The notes: a model not told the origin generated them from the letters alone. Shown: positions 18,176-26,158, counted from the stretch's first letter. The stretch is DNA of 64,000 bases from CAZHMN01 sp964533705 (GCA_964533705.1 CAZHMN010000001.1:1-64000), one strand, 5' to 3'. A program made the numbers and translations.

Positions 18176-19503
18176 GAAGATTCTGCAGCCGGTACGATCT
18201 CTTCACGTTGGAGATTCAGAATCAACTTGACTTCATCCTGACCCATACCCAGCTTCTCGGCGATTTCAGGTATGGAAAGTCCCTGCTCGCTAAAACTGAT
18301 GATTTCCAGAGCGGTCTCTTCACTGGCTTTGCTGGATTCCGTTTCACTCTCACCCCGCGATATATCCGTACTTGCAGTCTCCTCCGGGGGCTCGTGTAGA
18401 TCATCTGAGGCCGATTGTTTTTCAGGTTCCTCCTCAGGCTCTTCAGTCTTCTCCAGCTCTTCCGCTTCAGGTGAATCCCGCTCTATTGATAGATAAAAAA
18501 GGGTAGTCTGGAGCTTTCGAACCGTGATAAAAAGCCAGATAACCACAATTGCCAGTACCGTGATGATCGAATACAGGAGATATTGACCGCGGCCTCCACC
18601 ACGCGCCTCCGTACCCGTCACCGGTAATAAAGCTCCATCCTCCGATGACGAAGCGCCATATCCCGGATCAACCGTAGTTCCTCCCAACCGAGTGCTGATC
18701 ATCGGCGCAGTATAGCCCCGCTCCTTCATAAAATCGAAAAGCTCTTCCCACTCAGCGATTTCATCGGCGCTTCGCCCGAGCTGGTGGTAAAGGCCTGCAA
18801 TTTCAATCGTGCATTTGGCATAGAGACTTCTGTCTTTGCGCGCCTCTTTTAATTGCTCCAGAGCAGCCTCATAACGGCCTTGCGCCTTAAGAGTCAAGCC
18901 CTTCTGGAAATGAGCTGCTGGGGTGGCTTCAGCTGATTTGACCTTATTGGACGTTCCGCCTGTTGGTTTATTTGGCGACTCTTTTTGACTTCCTTCCGAT
19001 TGATTTTTCTCCTTATCCCTCGCGGCCTTGGCTCCGGCCGGTCTAAAGACGGGTTTTTCATTCGTACTGCCGGATTGATTCTGTGTGATTGCCTTCGATC
19101 CAGCTTTGTTTTCCACCTTAGCATCTGGAGAAACGTCGAGAACCAGACTGAAAGGATTCCGCGTCTCCCAAACATTGGATTTCATCCGCCCGGTGAAACG
19201 GAACTCCAGCACCAGTTTATGGCTTTCATCGCTCGTGTTTACATTTTCGATCAAGGCATTTTTCAACGCCAGGAGATCGGCAGAAGCATTCTGATCTGCG
19301 CGGCAATTTGGTATGGACAATTGCAGTTTTTGTCCGCCATCCATCTCCCTGACCGTATAGGGAACCACCTCGTCAAAATGCAGGGCAACGATAGAAAAGC
19401 CGCCGTTCGTGTTTTTCGAAGCGCTGATTGACGTCAACCGGGCACACCAGGCCGCAACCGGGAGCATCAGCACTACGAAAAAGCAAAGGCTGTTATACCG
19501 CAA
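18172..19503 (-). CDS. AMIN-domain, TPR, single-pass membrane protein
   Basis: 443 residues. Signal peptide (1-21), then an AMIN-type beta domain (about 25-130: VVALHFDEVVPYTVREM, KLVLEFRFTGRMKSN, SLVLDVSP), a Lys/Ser-rich linker, one or two TPR units (about 200-255: AAHFQKGLTLKAQGRYEAALEQLKEA), a transmembrane helix (YLLYSIITVLAIVVIWLFITV, about 312-332), an acidic Glu-rich stretch, and a C-terminal HTH-like segment (LSIPEIAEKLGMGQDEVKLIL). The same type of tail occurs in DUF2802/DUF6115 motility-locus proteins. Topology puts AMIN/TPR in the periplasm and the acidic HTH-like tail in the cytoplasm. It overlaps the next gene by 4 bp. Function unknown. Confidence 0.6.
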   Translation of the reverse strand: MRYNSLCFFVVLMLPVAAWCARLTSISASKNTNGGFSIVALHFDEVVPYTVREMDGGQKLQLSIPNCRADQNASADLLALKNALIENVNTSDESHKLVLEFRFTGRMKSNVWETRNPFSLVLDVSPDAKVENKAGSKAITQNQSGSTNEKPVFRPAGAKAARDKEKNQSEGSQKESPNKPTGGTSNKVKSAEATPAAHFQKGLTLKAQGRYEAALEQLKEARKDRSLYAKCTIEIAGLYHQLGRSADEIAEWEELFDFMKERGYTAPMISTRLGGTTVDPGYGASSSEDGALLPVTGTEARGGGRGQYLLYSIITVLAIVVIWLFITVRKLQTTLFYLSIERDSPEAEELEKTEEPEEEPEKQSASDDLHEPPEETASTDISRGESETESSKASEETALEIISFSEQGLSIPEIAEKLGMGQDEVKLILNLQREEIVPAAESS

Positions 19504-19527
19504 GGTATTTCACCTCATATAACCACA

Positions 19528-20901
19528 TTATGAATCCTCACCATCACCCAGGTCCACCATCTTGGTGCTGCCCAGATAGGAGACGGTTTTCAGTTCATCA
19601 ATCTTTTCAAGCTTCTTGATAACCTTCTGAATGCGGACACAATTCTCCTGGATCACATTGATACGTTTCTCCAACTTTTCGTCATTCAGTTTTTTGGTGT
19701 CCCTCTCCAGGAGAAAAATATTCCCCAGCACAGTAGTCAGCGGGTTGTTGATCTCATGGTTCAACGTGATCACCGTTTGGGTATAAGCCGCCAGACGTTC
19801 CGACTCGAGAAGCTTCTTCTGCAAGCGATTGATTTCCGTGACGTTGCGCATAATGCCCAGAGCTCCAGACCATCTGGTTTTGCCTTCTTTTAAAGGGACC
19901 AGGTTGATCGTGAATTGCTGAGGTTGCGCTGCGCTGGTGCGCAGTTCAAGTTCGAAGACCTGCTTGGCGCCCAGTTGCAGCGTGCTCTGGATACGCTTCT
20001 CCGTTTCCGGTTGCCTGAAAAGAATTTTATAATGTTGATGCAGAAGATCCTCTTTTCTATAACCCAATTCCTCAATCCTGGGATTCAAGTAGGTGAACTT
20101 GCCTGCTCGATCCAGGGAAAAAATTATATCGCCTGCATTGTCGAGCAGATTTGAGAGAAATTCATTCGTACCGGCGATTTCCCGGGTGCGAATCGCATTT
20201 TGCAGGGCGGCGGCGGCGTGGGAAACGGCAAAGAAGAGAAGTTTCAATTCGCTGGCTGAGAAACGCTCAGGGTGACGCGAAGTTGATAAGAGGCACACAC
20301 CCATGGGATGATTATCGACAATTAAAGGTGAAATAATAAGGTTTTTCTTGGAGCCGTCCACGCCTACACCGAAGCTCTCCGTCCAGGGAACGACAACCGA
20401 TCTGCGTTCTGAAATGACCCACTCCAAGATGCCTTCCTCATACTGGCTTTGAGCAGCCTGACTCAAACGCGCCGCAACGGGTCCGAGGGGTTCGATCCTC
20501 TTCCGGGATGCATCGAAGAGAAAGATGCCTAATGCATCGTATTCGATGAATCTGCCAATAAGGCTCCGGAGTGCTTCGATGACTTTGCCGGGATCCTGGG
20601 TGCCCCGGATCATTTGATTCAATTCCTCGATGTTTAAAAATTCTTCGTAAGCTAACCGAAAGCGATCCTTCACCGTACTTACATCATCGAGGCGGGCTTC
20701 CAGCTCAGAGACGTGCTCCTTGAGCTTCCGAATGCGTCCTTCGAAAGACTCAACCAGCTTGGCTATCTTATTGTTGATCTCCGGGTCGGCATCCCTGAAA
20801 GCGAACGTCGGATGACGCGCCTGAAGAGATTCACCCTGTTCTTCCCACGATGGTTCAGAACCTTCATGGTCAGTCTTTCGGGTTTTTCTCTTCTGTTCCA
20901 T
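19528..20901 (-). CDS. GAF-PAS-DHp protein lacking a kinase ATPase domain
   Basis: 457 residues. An N-terminal coiled coil (about 45-80), a GAF domain (about 85-245: IEYDALGIFLFDASRKRIEPLG ... ISPLIVDNHPMGVCLLS), a PAS domain (about 250-365: LDNAGDIIFSLDRAGKFTYLN) and a DHp helix with the H-box LNHEINNPLTTVLGN. It then stops about 70 residues later in the conserved-looking tail YLGSTKMVDLGD, with no HATPase_c domain. It may accept phosphate from another kinase or act as a scaffold. ATG at 20901 follows AGGATAG; a TTG lies one codon earlier. It is in the operon after the HDOD gene. Confidence 0.75.
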   Translation of the reverse strand: MEQKRKTRKTDHEGSEPSWEEQGESLQARHPTFAFRDADPEINNKIAKLVESFEGRIRKLKEHVSELEARLDDVSTVKDRFRLAYEEFLNIEELNQMIRGTQDPGKVIEALRSLIGRFIEYDALGIFLFDASRKRIEPLGPVAARLSQAAQSQYEEGILEWVISERRSVVVPWTESFGVGVDGSKKNLIISPLIVDNHPMGVCLLSTSRHPERFSASELKLLFFAVSHAAAALQNAIRTREIAGTNEFLSNLLDNAGDIIFSLDRAGKFTYLNPRIEELGYRKEDLLHQHYKILFRQPETEKRIQSTLQLGAKQVFELELRTSAAQPQQFTINLVPLKEGKTRWSGALGIMRNVTEINRLQKKLLESERLAAYTQTVITLNHEINNPLTTVLGNIFLLERDTKKLNDEKLEKRINVIQENCVRIQKVIKKLEKIDELKTVSYLGSTKMVDLGDGEDS

Positions 20902-20934
20902 CAACTATCCTGTGAAATAATAGCGGAGTTATTT

Positions 20935-21840
20935 TTAACTCGCTTTCTTGAGTGTTTCCAAAAATCCCTCAGCAAGCTTTAATTCCTGCTGTAGATTTTC
21001 AATATAATCCTCATAATCAGGCTCGCAATAGACGTTCTTCTTCAATTTCAATGAATCCATTAATTCAGGGGTTACGGCCACGTTTACCCCAGAACAGCCA
21101 CCCCCAAGGTTCGCTTTTCTCACCAAGATATCGGAAAAGCACACAGCCTGGGCGAGTCTGCTTTTCTCCTCGCCCCCATCGCTCTTGTGGTGGTTGCGAA
21201 CTGCATTCACAAGCCACACCGGCAAATTCCACTCCTCGAGTAACCAGGCACCCGCGACCGGGTGGGTAACCGAGAAAACCTCCTTTTCCGCTTCCAATAA
21301 CGCCAGCCCATCATCCTGAAACCTGTTGATCACCTCTCTGTAATCATCAGGAAAGTATCTTCCGAAGAAAAGTTTACCGAGGTCGTGGACCAGACCAGCG
21401 ATAAACCCCTCACCGGCATGCTTGGCGTCGCATATTCTATAGACCATTCGGGCTCCCACAGCGGTCGCCAGGGAGTGGCGCCAGAAATCTTCCATATCGA
21501 ACGGTATGTCTTCAGTGCTCTGAAAGAAACAGTCCGTAATGAGAACCGATAGGCAGAGGTCTCGTACCGTCTCAAATCCCAGCACCACCACGGCTAAATT
21601 TACGGTTCCGATTCGACGGGGGAAACCGTAGAACGCCGAATTGGCCAACTTCAGAAGGCGCGTCGCCAAAGCAGGGTCGGATGAGATCAGTGCGGCCATC
21701 TCAGCCGCTGAGGTTTGCGGGTCATCCACGGCCTCAAGCAATCGCGAGGCGATCATCGGTAAAGCCGGCAGACCGGCCACTCTGCTTGCTAAGTTGCGAA
21801 TTTGTTCGGTTTCGTCTTTTGCGGTTATTTCCACGATCAC
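20935..21840 (-). CDS. HDOD-domain protein
   Basis: 301 residues. The HDOD domain covers most of the protein: LASRVAGLPALPMIASRLLEAVDDP, LISSDPALATRLLKLANSAFYG, VLGFETVRDLCLSVLI, FIAGLVHDLGKLFF, HPVAGAWLLEEWNLP. This is an HD-superfamily fold, generally without demonstrated hydrolase activity, found in motility, chemotaxis and stress regulators. It starts with GTG at 21840, overlapping the stop of the upstream small gene by 4 bp. Placed between fliA and a DHp-only sensor, it probably belongs to a regulatory module; the role is inferred from context only. Confidence 0.85.
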   Translation of the reverse strand: MIVEITAKDETEQIRNLASRVAGLPALPMIASRLLEAVDDPQTSAAEMAALISSDPALATRLLKLANSAFYGFPRRIGTVNLAVVVLGFETVRDLCLSVLITDCFFQSTEDIPFDMEDFWRHSLATAVGARMVYRICDAKHAGEGFIAGLVHDLGKLFFGRYFPDDYREVINRFQDDGLALLEAEKEVFSVTHPVAGAWLLEEWNLPVWLVNAVRNHHKSDGGEEKSRLAQAVCFSDILVRKANLGGGCSGVNVAVTPELMDSLKLKKNVYCEPDYEDYIENLQQELKLAEGFLETLKKAS

Positions 21841-22133
21841 ACCCTAAAATCGATACTGCATTGTCTTTCTTCATCCTCCAAATCGAGGATGGGTTCACTC
21901 TTACGGCCTTTAATATCAGACTCAATCTCCTGTCGCAATTCATCTTTGGGTCGCAATTTGCCCTCATCCGCCTTTCCGGATTTATTGACCTGCCGTTTCC
22001 GCAACTGGCGCTGCTTTCGCACTTCACCGGCCATTGCCATCTGAACGTCGTCCGGGAAGCGCAGTATCTGCTGGGTGAGCTGCTCGACCGCTTGAACCTT
22101 GGACAGGTTATCCTGTATCGCCATTATCTTCAT
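21837..22133 (-). CDS. Small charged protein after fliA, unknown
   Basis: 98 residues from the ATG at 22133, which overlaps the fliA stop by 4 bp; its own stop overlaps the HDOD gene start by 4 bp, so it is coupled on both sides and very likely real. An N-terminal helix (IQDNLSKVQAVEQLTQQIL, PDDVQMAMAGE) is followed by a Lys/Arg/Asp-rich tail. There is no signal peptide or membrane helix. I do not recognise a family. Small proteins of this kind directly after fliA are candidates for anti-sigma or flagellar-regulation factors, but nothing in the sequence resembles FlgM. Confidence 0.65.
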   Translation of the reverse strand: MKIMAIQDNLSKVQAVEQLTQQILRFPDDVQMAMAGEVRKQRQLRKRQVNKSGKADEGKLRPKDELRQEIESDIKGRKSEPILDLEDEERQCSIDFRV

Positions 22134-22882
22134 GCCACCTGCTCCTGCGCCAACCTGGCGCGTAGCGAGTGAATTGCCGCGGAATGAATTTGGCAAATAC
22201 GAGATTCGGAGAGACTCAAAACCTCACCGATCTCTTTTAAAGTCAACTCTTCATAATAATATAGAACCATAACCCGACGCATCTGTTCCGGCAGCTCCTG
22301 CAGCCACTGGACGACCATCTGGCGTTGTTCCTCCTGCTCTATGTTAGCAAGGGGATCCTCAGCTTCTCTGTCGGGGATAACTTCGTGAAAGCTGCCCACG
22401 CCTTCAGCGCCACCGGGTTCACCATCCAGCGAGACGATCTGTACCGATCCGACCTCCTCCAACATGGAATGATAATCGTCCAGCGAAATTCCCATTTCAG
22501 CGGCGACGTCTTCATCCGTAGGTATGCCCCCCAGGCGGGTTTCGCAGCTTTCAAAGGCCCGTTCCAAGAGCTTCGACTTGCTACGAATGGAACGGGGTAA
22601 CCAGTCGTACTCCCGCAGGCTATCCAAAATGGCTCCCCGGATACGCATAGAGGCGTAGCTCTCAAAGCGAACCCCTCGTTCAGGATCATAGCCTTCCACT
22701 GACTGGATAAGACCGTGCACTCCCGCCCCCTCCAGATCCGCCAATTGAACGGCATGAGGTAGAGTCTGTTTCATCCGCCCCGCCACTAATTTAACCAGCG
22801 GCAGGTAGATTAAAAGCAGCCTTTCGCGAATCAGGGCGTCGCGTGTCTTACAATATGTCTGCCAGAGATCCTGATGTTCCAT
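22130..22882 (-). CDS. fliA: Flagellar sigma factor FliA (sigma-28)
   Basis: 250 residues with all regions of sigma-28: region 2 (RERLLLIYLPLVKLVAGRM ... GVHGLIQSVEGYDPERGVRFESYASMRIRGAILDSLREYDW), region 3 (IPTDEDVAAEMGISLDDYH) and region 4 HTH (LTLKEIGEVLSLSESRICQIHSAAI). It directs RNA polymerase to late flagellar and chemotaxis promoters. It is followed by coupled small, HDOD and DHp-only genes. Palindromic repeats occupy the 165 bp between it and the upstream small membrane protein gene. No FlgM homologue is visible here. Confidence 0.97.
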   Translation of the reverse strand: MEHQDLWQTYCKTRDALIRERLLLIYLPLVKLVAGRMKQTLPHAVQLADLEGAGVHGLIQSVEGYDPERGVRFESYASMRIRGAILDSLREYDWLPRSIRSKSKLLERAFESCETRLGGIPTDEDVAAEMGISLDDYHSMLEEVGSVQIVSLDGEPGGAEGVGSFHEVIPDREAEDPLANIEQEEQRQMVVQWLQELPEQMRRVMVLYYYEELTLKEIGEVLSLSESRICQIHSAAIHSLRARLAQEQVA

Positions 22883-22964
22883 CGAAGCTAAGTCTTCTAA
22901 AGTCCAACGTCAAGCATTCGCAGTATTGTTTATTTCCCTCGGTGCGTGGCGCATTTGTTCGCAT

Positions 22965-23043
22965 CTCGTAAGAGTCTCACGACTTGGAGGTTTGATGAAT
23001 CAAACCCCTACAGAGGAATACGCCAGGCATAAGCCCCCCTAAG
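22965..23043. repeat. Composite of repeats A, B and C upstream of fliA
   Basis: Repeat A at 22965-22984 (CTCGTAAGAGTCTCACGACT). Repeat B reversed at 22986-23011, with the 8-bp stem GGTTTGAT/ATCAAACC around GA and ending CCCCTAC. Repeat C reversed at 23021-23043 (its complement begins CTTAGGGGGGCTTATGCC). The block ends 3 bp before the stop of the gene at 23047 (minus strand), filling most of the spacer to fliA. Confidence 0.7.
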
Positions 23044-23046
23044 TGA

Positions 23047-23424
23047 TCAGACGTCAACAGTTTCCTTTTCCGTCGTAAGACCCTTGCGGTCAGATTTCTT
23101 TTCTTCATGAGCTGATTTAAGCTCTTCTGCAGGTCGTGAGACCCTTGCGGGTTCCTGTTGCTGTTCCTGGCGCTTGCGCTCTTCCTCCTCAGCCTCCCGT
23201 TGCACTTTTTCCAACAGTTCTGCTTCCGCCTTTCTCTGCGAAGACGCGATAAATCTGCCGAGAATGACGCGATAAGCCAGTGACACCATGGAAAGCAGCA
23301 GATAAACCAGCACCGATCTGAACAGTGCCGTCGCCAGATCAACCTCCATCCAGAGGGCGATGGCCAGAGTTGTCAAGGCTGCAAGGGCGCTTAAGGATGG
23401 CCCTTTTGGTTTTTTTTCCACCAT
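23047..23424 (-). CDS. Small membrane/coiled-coil protein between flhG and fliA
   Basis: 125 residues. Two hydrophobic helices (about 13-30 and 34-55), then a charged coiled coil rich in Glu, Gln and Arg (about 62-92). The C-terminal 35 residues are encoded partly by two copies of palindromic repeat A (23073-23089 and 23134-23150), which yield ARVSR and RKGLTT. The N-terminal two-thirds look like a genuine conserved small membrane protein; the tail looks like repeat-derived sequence. Transcribed with flhG and fliA. No family recognised. Confidence 0.6.
   Translation of the reverse strand: MVEKKPKGPSLSALAALTTLAIALWMEVDLATALFRSVLVYLLLSMVSLAYRVILGRFIASSQRKAEAELLEKVQREAEEEERKRQEQQQEPARVSRPAEELKSAHEEKKSDRKGLTTEKETVDV
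23073..23150. repeat. Two repeat A variants inside a coding tail
   Basis: TCGTAAGACCCTTGCGG at 23073-23089 and TCGTGAGACCCTTGCGG at 23134-23150. Relative to the consensus both arms change, yet the stem can still form in RNA through G.U pairs. Both lie in the reading frame of the gene at 23047. Confidence 0.6.
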
Positions 23425-23435
23425 GTTAATCTCCT

Positions 23436-23520
23436 CTCGTAAGAGTCTAACGACCTTTGAACAAATGACGGAACAGCGATCCGCCCGTAAGAGTCCCTTC
23501 GGGATAAGAGTCTGACGACC
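23436..23520. repeat. Three repeat A copies over the 3' end of flhG
   Basis: CTCGTAAGAGTCTAACGACC at 23436-23455 contains the flhG stop (TAG, complement of 23447-23449). CCCGTAAGAGTCCCTTCGGG at 23484-23503 and ATAAGAGTCTGACGACC at 23504-23520 are back to back in frame and encode most of the FlhG tail PVRSSDSYPEGTL. Confidence 0.65.
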
Positions 23521-24334
23521 TGACGGGCATCTTCAATAGGCGTCTGGCAATCATCTCGATGTTCAGCGCTGCAGGACAGCGCGGATTAAGCAACATAAAA
23601 GGTTTCTGTCTGGCAACAGCGCGAGGGATGTGGTTATCAATGGGCAAGAAACCCAAAATATCTATGCTCACGGTCAGATAATTCTCGACCACCAGTTTTA
23701 TCTTTCGCGCTACCTCGTCAGCCTCCTCTTGGTTCTTAGCGAAGTTTACCAAGAGATGAAATTTTAAGGCGGCATTCCGGGAAGAAATGACCTTTATGAC
23801 TGCGTAGGCGTCGGTTATGGCCGTTGGCTCCGGAGTCGTGATGACGATAACCTCATCCGCGCCGCAGGCGAAATCAATGACTGCCTCGGCGATGCCTGCG
23901 CCGGTATCCAAAATGACGGCATCGTGATTGGCTTCAAGATCTGACATGCCATGCGAGATGCGATCCTGAACTACCGAGTCCAATCCCACCAAATCAACCA
24001 CTCCCGATCCGGCCGGCATTATTTTCAAACCCTCCGGGCCATCCAGGATGATGTCATTGATGAATCGATCTCCCAGCACTACATCGGCCAGCGTATATTC
24101 AGGATTGACTCCCAATAGCACGTCTATGTTAGCTAAGTTGGTATCCGCATCGACCAGCAAAACTCGCTGGCCGAGCTTTTGAAGGCAAATTCCCAAGTTC
24201 AAACTGAAATTGGACTTTCCCACTCCCCCCTTGCCCGATGTCACGGCAATACGACGAACGGGTTTCAAGTGTTTCTCAGTGCGTCTTTTTAACTTTGACA
24301 GATCTCTGAGACTCGCAGCTTGGTCATTAATCAT
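23447..24334 (-). CDS. flhG: MinD-like ATPase FlhG (FleN/YlxH)
   Basis: About 295 residues. P-loop ATPase of the MinD/ParA type: TSGKGGVGKSNFSLNLGICL (deviant Walker A), LLVDADTNLANIDVLLG, AVILDTGAGIAEAVIDF (Walker B). FlhG controls flagellar number and position by stimulating FlhF GTPase and acting on the C-ring or the master regulator. ATG at 24334 is chosen; an in-frame GTG at 24349 adds five residues and lies in repeat C. Unusually, the last about 20 codons are made of repeat A copies, replacing the usual short amphipathic C-terminus. Next to flhF, as usual. Confidence 0.93.
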   Translation of the reverse strand: MINDQAASLRDLSKLKRRTEKHLKPVRRIAVTSGKGGVGKSNFSLNLGICLQKLGQRVLLVDADTNLANIDVLLGVNPEYTLADVVLGDRFINDIILDGPEGLKIMPAGSGVVDLVGLDSVVQDRISHGMSDLEANHDAVILDTGAGIAEAVIDFACGADEVIVITTPEPTAITDAYAVIKVISSRNAALKFHLLVNFAKNQEEADEVARKIKLVVENYLTVSIDILGFLPIDNHIPRAVARQKPFMLLNPRCPAALNIEMIARRLLKMPVRSSDSYPEGTLTGGSLFRHLFKGR

Positions 24335-24347
24335 ATGAAGATATTCC

Positions 24348-24430
24348 ACTTAAAGGCGCTTACGCCCAAGTCGTGATTCTCTTACGAGTGTTCCTTTGAC
24401 CCTTTGTTCCTTTGTTCCTTTGTTCCTTTT
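24348..24430. repeat. Repeats C and A plus TTTGTTCC tandem before flhG
   Basis: Repeat C at 24348-24370 with perfect stem GGCG-CTTA-CGCC. Repeat A reversed at 24371-24388 (TCGTGATTCTCTTACGAG). Then three perfect 8-bp TTTGTTCC units at 24403-24426 with degenerate flanking units. This fills the 100-bp spacer between flhF and flhG. Confidence 0.65.
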
Positions 24431-24451
24431 ATATTGCTTTTTATACGGACC

Positions 24452-25642
24452 TCAGCGTAGGGGCATAGCGCGCTGCGTCCCTACTTCCTGCAGGAGAACC
24501 TCCCGGAAAAACCTTTTTTCGCTGACCAGGCGGACGATCTGCCGTTGGTTTGGCGCGATGATGTCGTCCGGCACATTCTGGCCGCAAGTCAACAGGGAAA
24601 TCGGCTTGCGTTCGTGGAAGCAGACGTTCAAAATCATACCGAAGTTGGTGGTCTCGTCCAGCTTGGTGAACAGCAAGCGCTGGGCTCCGGCAGCTTTGAA
24701 TTTGTTGATGACGTCCAACTGGTCATCCAACCGCGTCGAAACGGAGAGAACTAAGTGAACTTCGTCAGGTTTGGCGTACTCCATGAAAGCAACCAGGTCA
24801 TTCAACTGATCCCGGTTGTTCTGGCTGCGACCTGCCGTATCAATCAGGATAACGTCCCGATCCCTGAAACGTTCGATGGATCTGCGGATGTCCGGCGGGC
24901 GGTAAACCGCTTCCATGGGGATTCCTGCGATCGAAGCGAAGGTTTTCAGTTGTTCCACCGCGGCAATCCGGTAGGTATCCGCTGAAACCAGCGCGACCCT
25001 CTTGCGCCCCAAGATGGCCGGATGCGTGGCCATCTTCGCCAGCGTCGTCGTCTTCCCCACTCCCGTCGGGCCGATCAAGGCAATCACCCAGGGCCTGCTC
25101 CCTTCAATGGTGGTCGGAGCGGCTTTCACCACTCGACCAACCCGGTCTCGAAGAGTTTTCACCAATAGCCGGCGGTCTTCAAATTCGCCTCCACTAAGCT
25201 TCAGCGTCATCTCCTGTGTGATGGTATTCGCAATGCCGGCTTCGACCCCGTTGTCCAACAGATTACGATGGAGGGTTTCAAGCTCGCGAGGCAGGCTGGG
25301 GAGTTTTTCGAATTTCATATGGTCGGCCATCTGCAGGACGGTCTCCTTCAAGCCCCGGATCTCGTCAGATAGAAATTCGAACTCCTCGGAAGTAACAGCC
25401 TTGGCAGCGCCCGCCTTGGCCTCTTGAGCTGATTGAGCCCAATCCCGTCCCCTCCTGATCGGTGGGGGAGTTCGATCGGGTGTTGAGGCGGTGACCTCAA
25501 TCAAGTCATCTAACAGAAAGCTGAAGGGCCCACCCCGCCGGACTTTGCGAGAGTCCAGAATGACTGCATTATCGCCCAGTTCTTTTTTCACTTGAATCAG
25601 GCATTCATTCATGCTGGGAGCGCTGAATTTCTTGATCTTCAT
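24452..25642 (-). CDS. flhF: Signal-recognition-particle-type GTPase FlhF
   Basis: 396 residues. N-terminal B region (KIKKFSAPSMNECLIQVKKELGDNAVILDSRKV), N domain helices, and G domain with GPTGVGKTTTLAKMA (P-loop), DTYRIAAVEQLKTFA, VILIDTAGRSQNN (G3) and TKLDE (G4). FlhF marks the flagellar pole and helps recruit FliF. I place the start at the ATG at 25642, which gives the family N-terminus; the frame stays open to 25738 but that part overlaps a GC hairpin and has no family match. Presence with FlhG suggests polar or otherwise number-controlled flagella. Confidence 0.95.
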   Translation of the reverse strand: MKIKKFSAPSMNECLIQVKKELGDNAVILDSRKVRRGGPFSFLLDDLIEVTASTPDRTPPPIRRGRDWAQSAQEAKAGAAKAVTSEEFEFLSDEIRGLKETVLQMADHMKFEKLPSLPRELETLHRNLLDNGVEAGIANTITQEMTLKLSGGEFEDRRLLVKTLRDRVGRVVKAAPTTIEGSRPWVIALIGPTGVGKTTTLAKMATHPAILGRKRVALVSADTYRIAAVEQLKTFASIAGIPMEAVYRPPDIRRSIERFRDRDVILIDTAGRSQNNRDQLNDLVAFMEYAKPDEVHLVLSVSTRLDDQLDVINKFKAAGAQRLLFTKLDETTNFGMILNVCFHERKPISLLTCGQNVPDDIIAPNQRQIVRLVSEKRFFREVLLQEVGTQRAMPLR

Positions 25643-25660
25643 GGGTCCACTCGTTGTCGC

Positions 25661-26017
25661 GCGGGGGCTTGCCCCCCGCCTTGTAATATTCGCAAGACTA
25701 TGCTGGGTTCGAGCGTAATTTTGTGACTGTAAGTTCACAGATGTCTCCGAACTGTTCTGATTAACTATCCTGTCAGGCCGCTTAAGGGGGCCTACGCCTT
25801 TATCCCTTGCCTTTTTTTACCCTGTTCAGCATTTATTTAATCTCTCTTTTTAAAGACTTCGAATCAGCTCGTAAGAGTCTCACGACCAGGAATCGCTTCG
25901 CTTCAATCCTGGCGGGAACCCGTAGGGGCTCGATTTATCCCCGTAATGGCTTGATTTACCTAATGGCTCGATTTACGTAGGGGCTTGATTTACGTAGGGG
26001 CTTGATTTATCAAGCCC
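25661..26017. repeat. Repeat-filled spacer between flhA and flhF
   Basis: About 540 bp (25643-26188, with a 100-N gap) without a gene. It contains a GCGGGGGC/GCCCCCCGC hairpin at 25661-25679, repeat C at 25781-25800, repeat A at 25868-25887, a CCAGGA...TCCTGG hairpin at 25886-25912, and five tandem 17-bp units related to GTAGGGGCTTGATTTAC at 25922-25938, 25943-25959, 25960-25976, 25977-25993 and 25994-26010. The last unit is closed by TCAAGCCC to give the palindrome GGGCTTGAT-TT-ATCAAGCCC (25998-26017, repeat B). Confidence 0.75.
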
Positions 26018-26058
26018 TAAATCAATATCGGCCTCACGCCGCAGAGGCTTCTACTGCT

Positions 26059-26158
26059 NNNNNNNNNNNNNNNNNNNNNNNNNNNNNNNNNNNNNNNNNN
26101 NNNNNNNNNNNNNNNNNNNNNNNNNNNNNNNNNNNNNNNNNNNNNNNNNNNNNNNNNN
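26059..26158. other. Scaffold gap 1 with duplicated 55-bp flanks
   Basis: Exactly 100 N. The 55 bp before it (26004-26058) are identical to the 55 bp after it (26159-26213), and both include the flhA stop and last codons. This is what two contigs overlapping by an assembly k-mer look like, so the true sequence is probably continuous and the second copy artificial. Confidence 0.9.

Noticed and set aside
25922..26010. Possible CRISPR array in the five 17-bp repeats
   Set aside because: The units are nearly contiguous (0-4 bp between them), too short, and have no spacers; there are no cas genes in the window.
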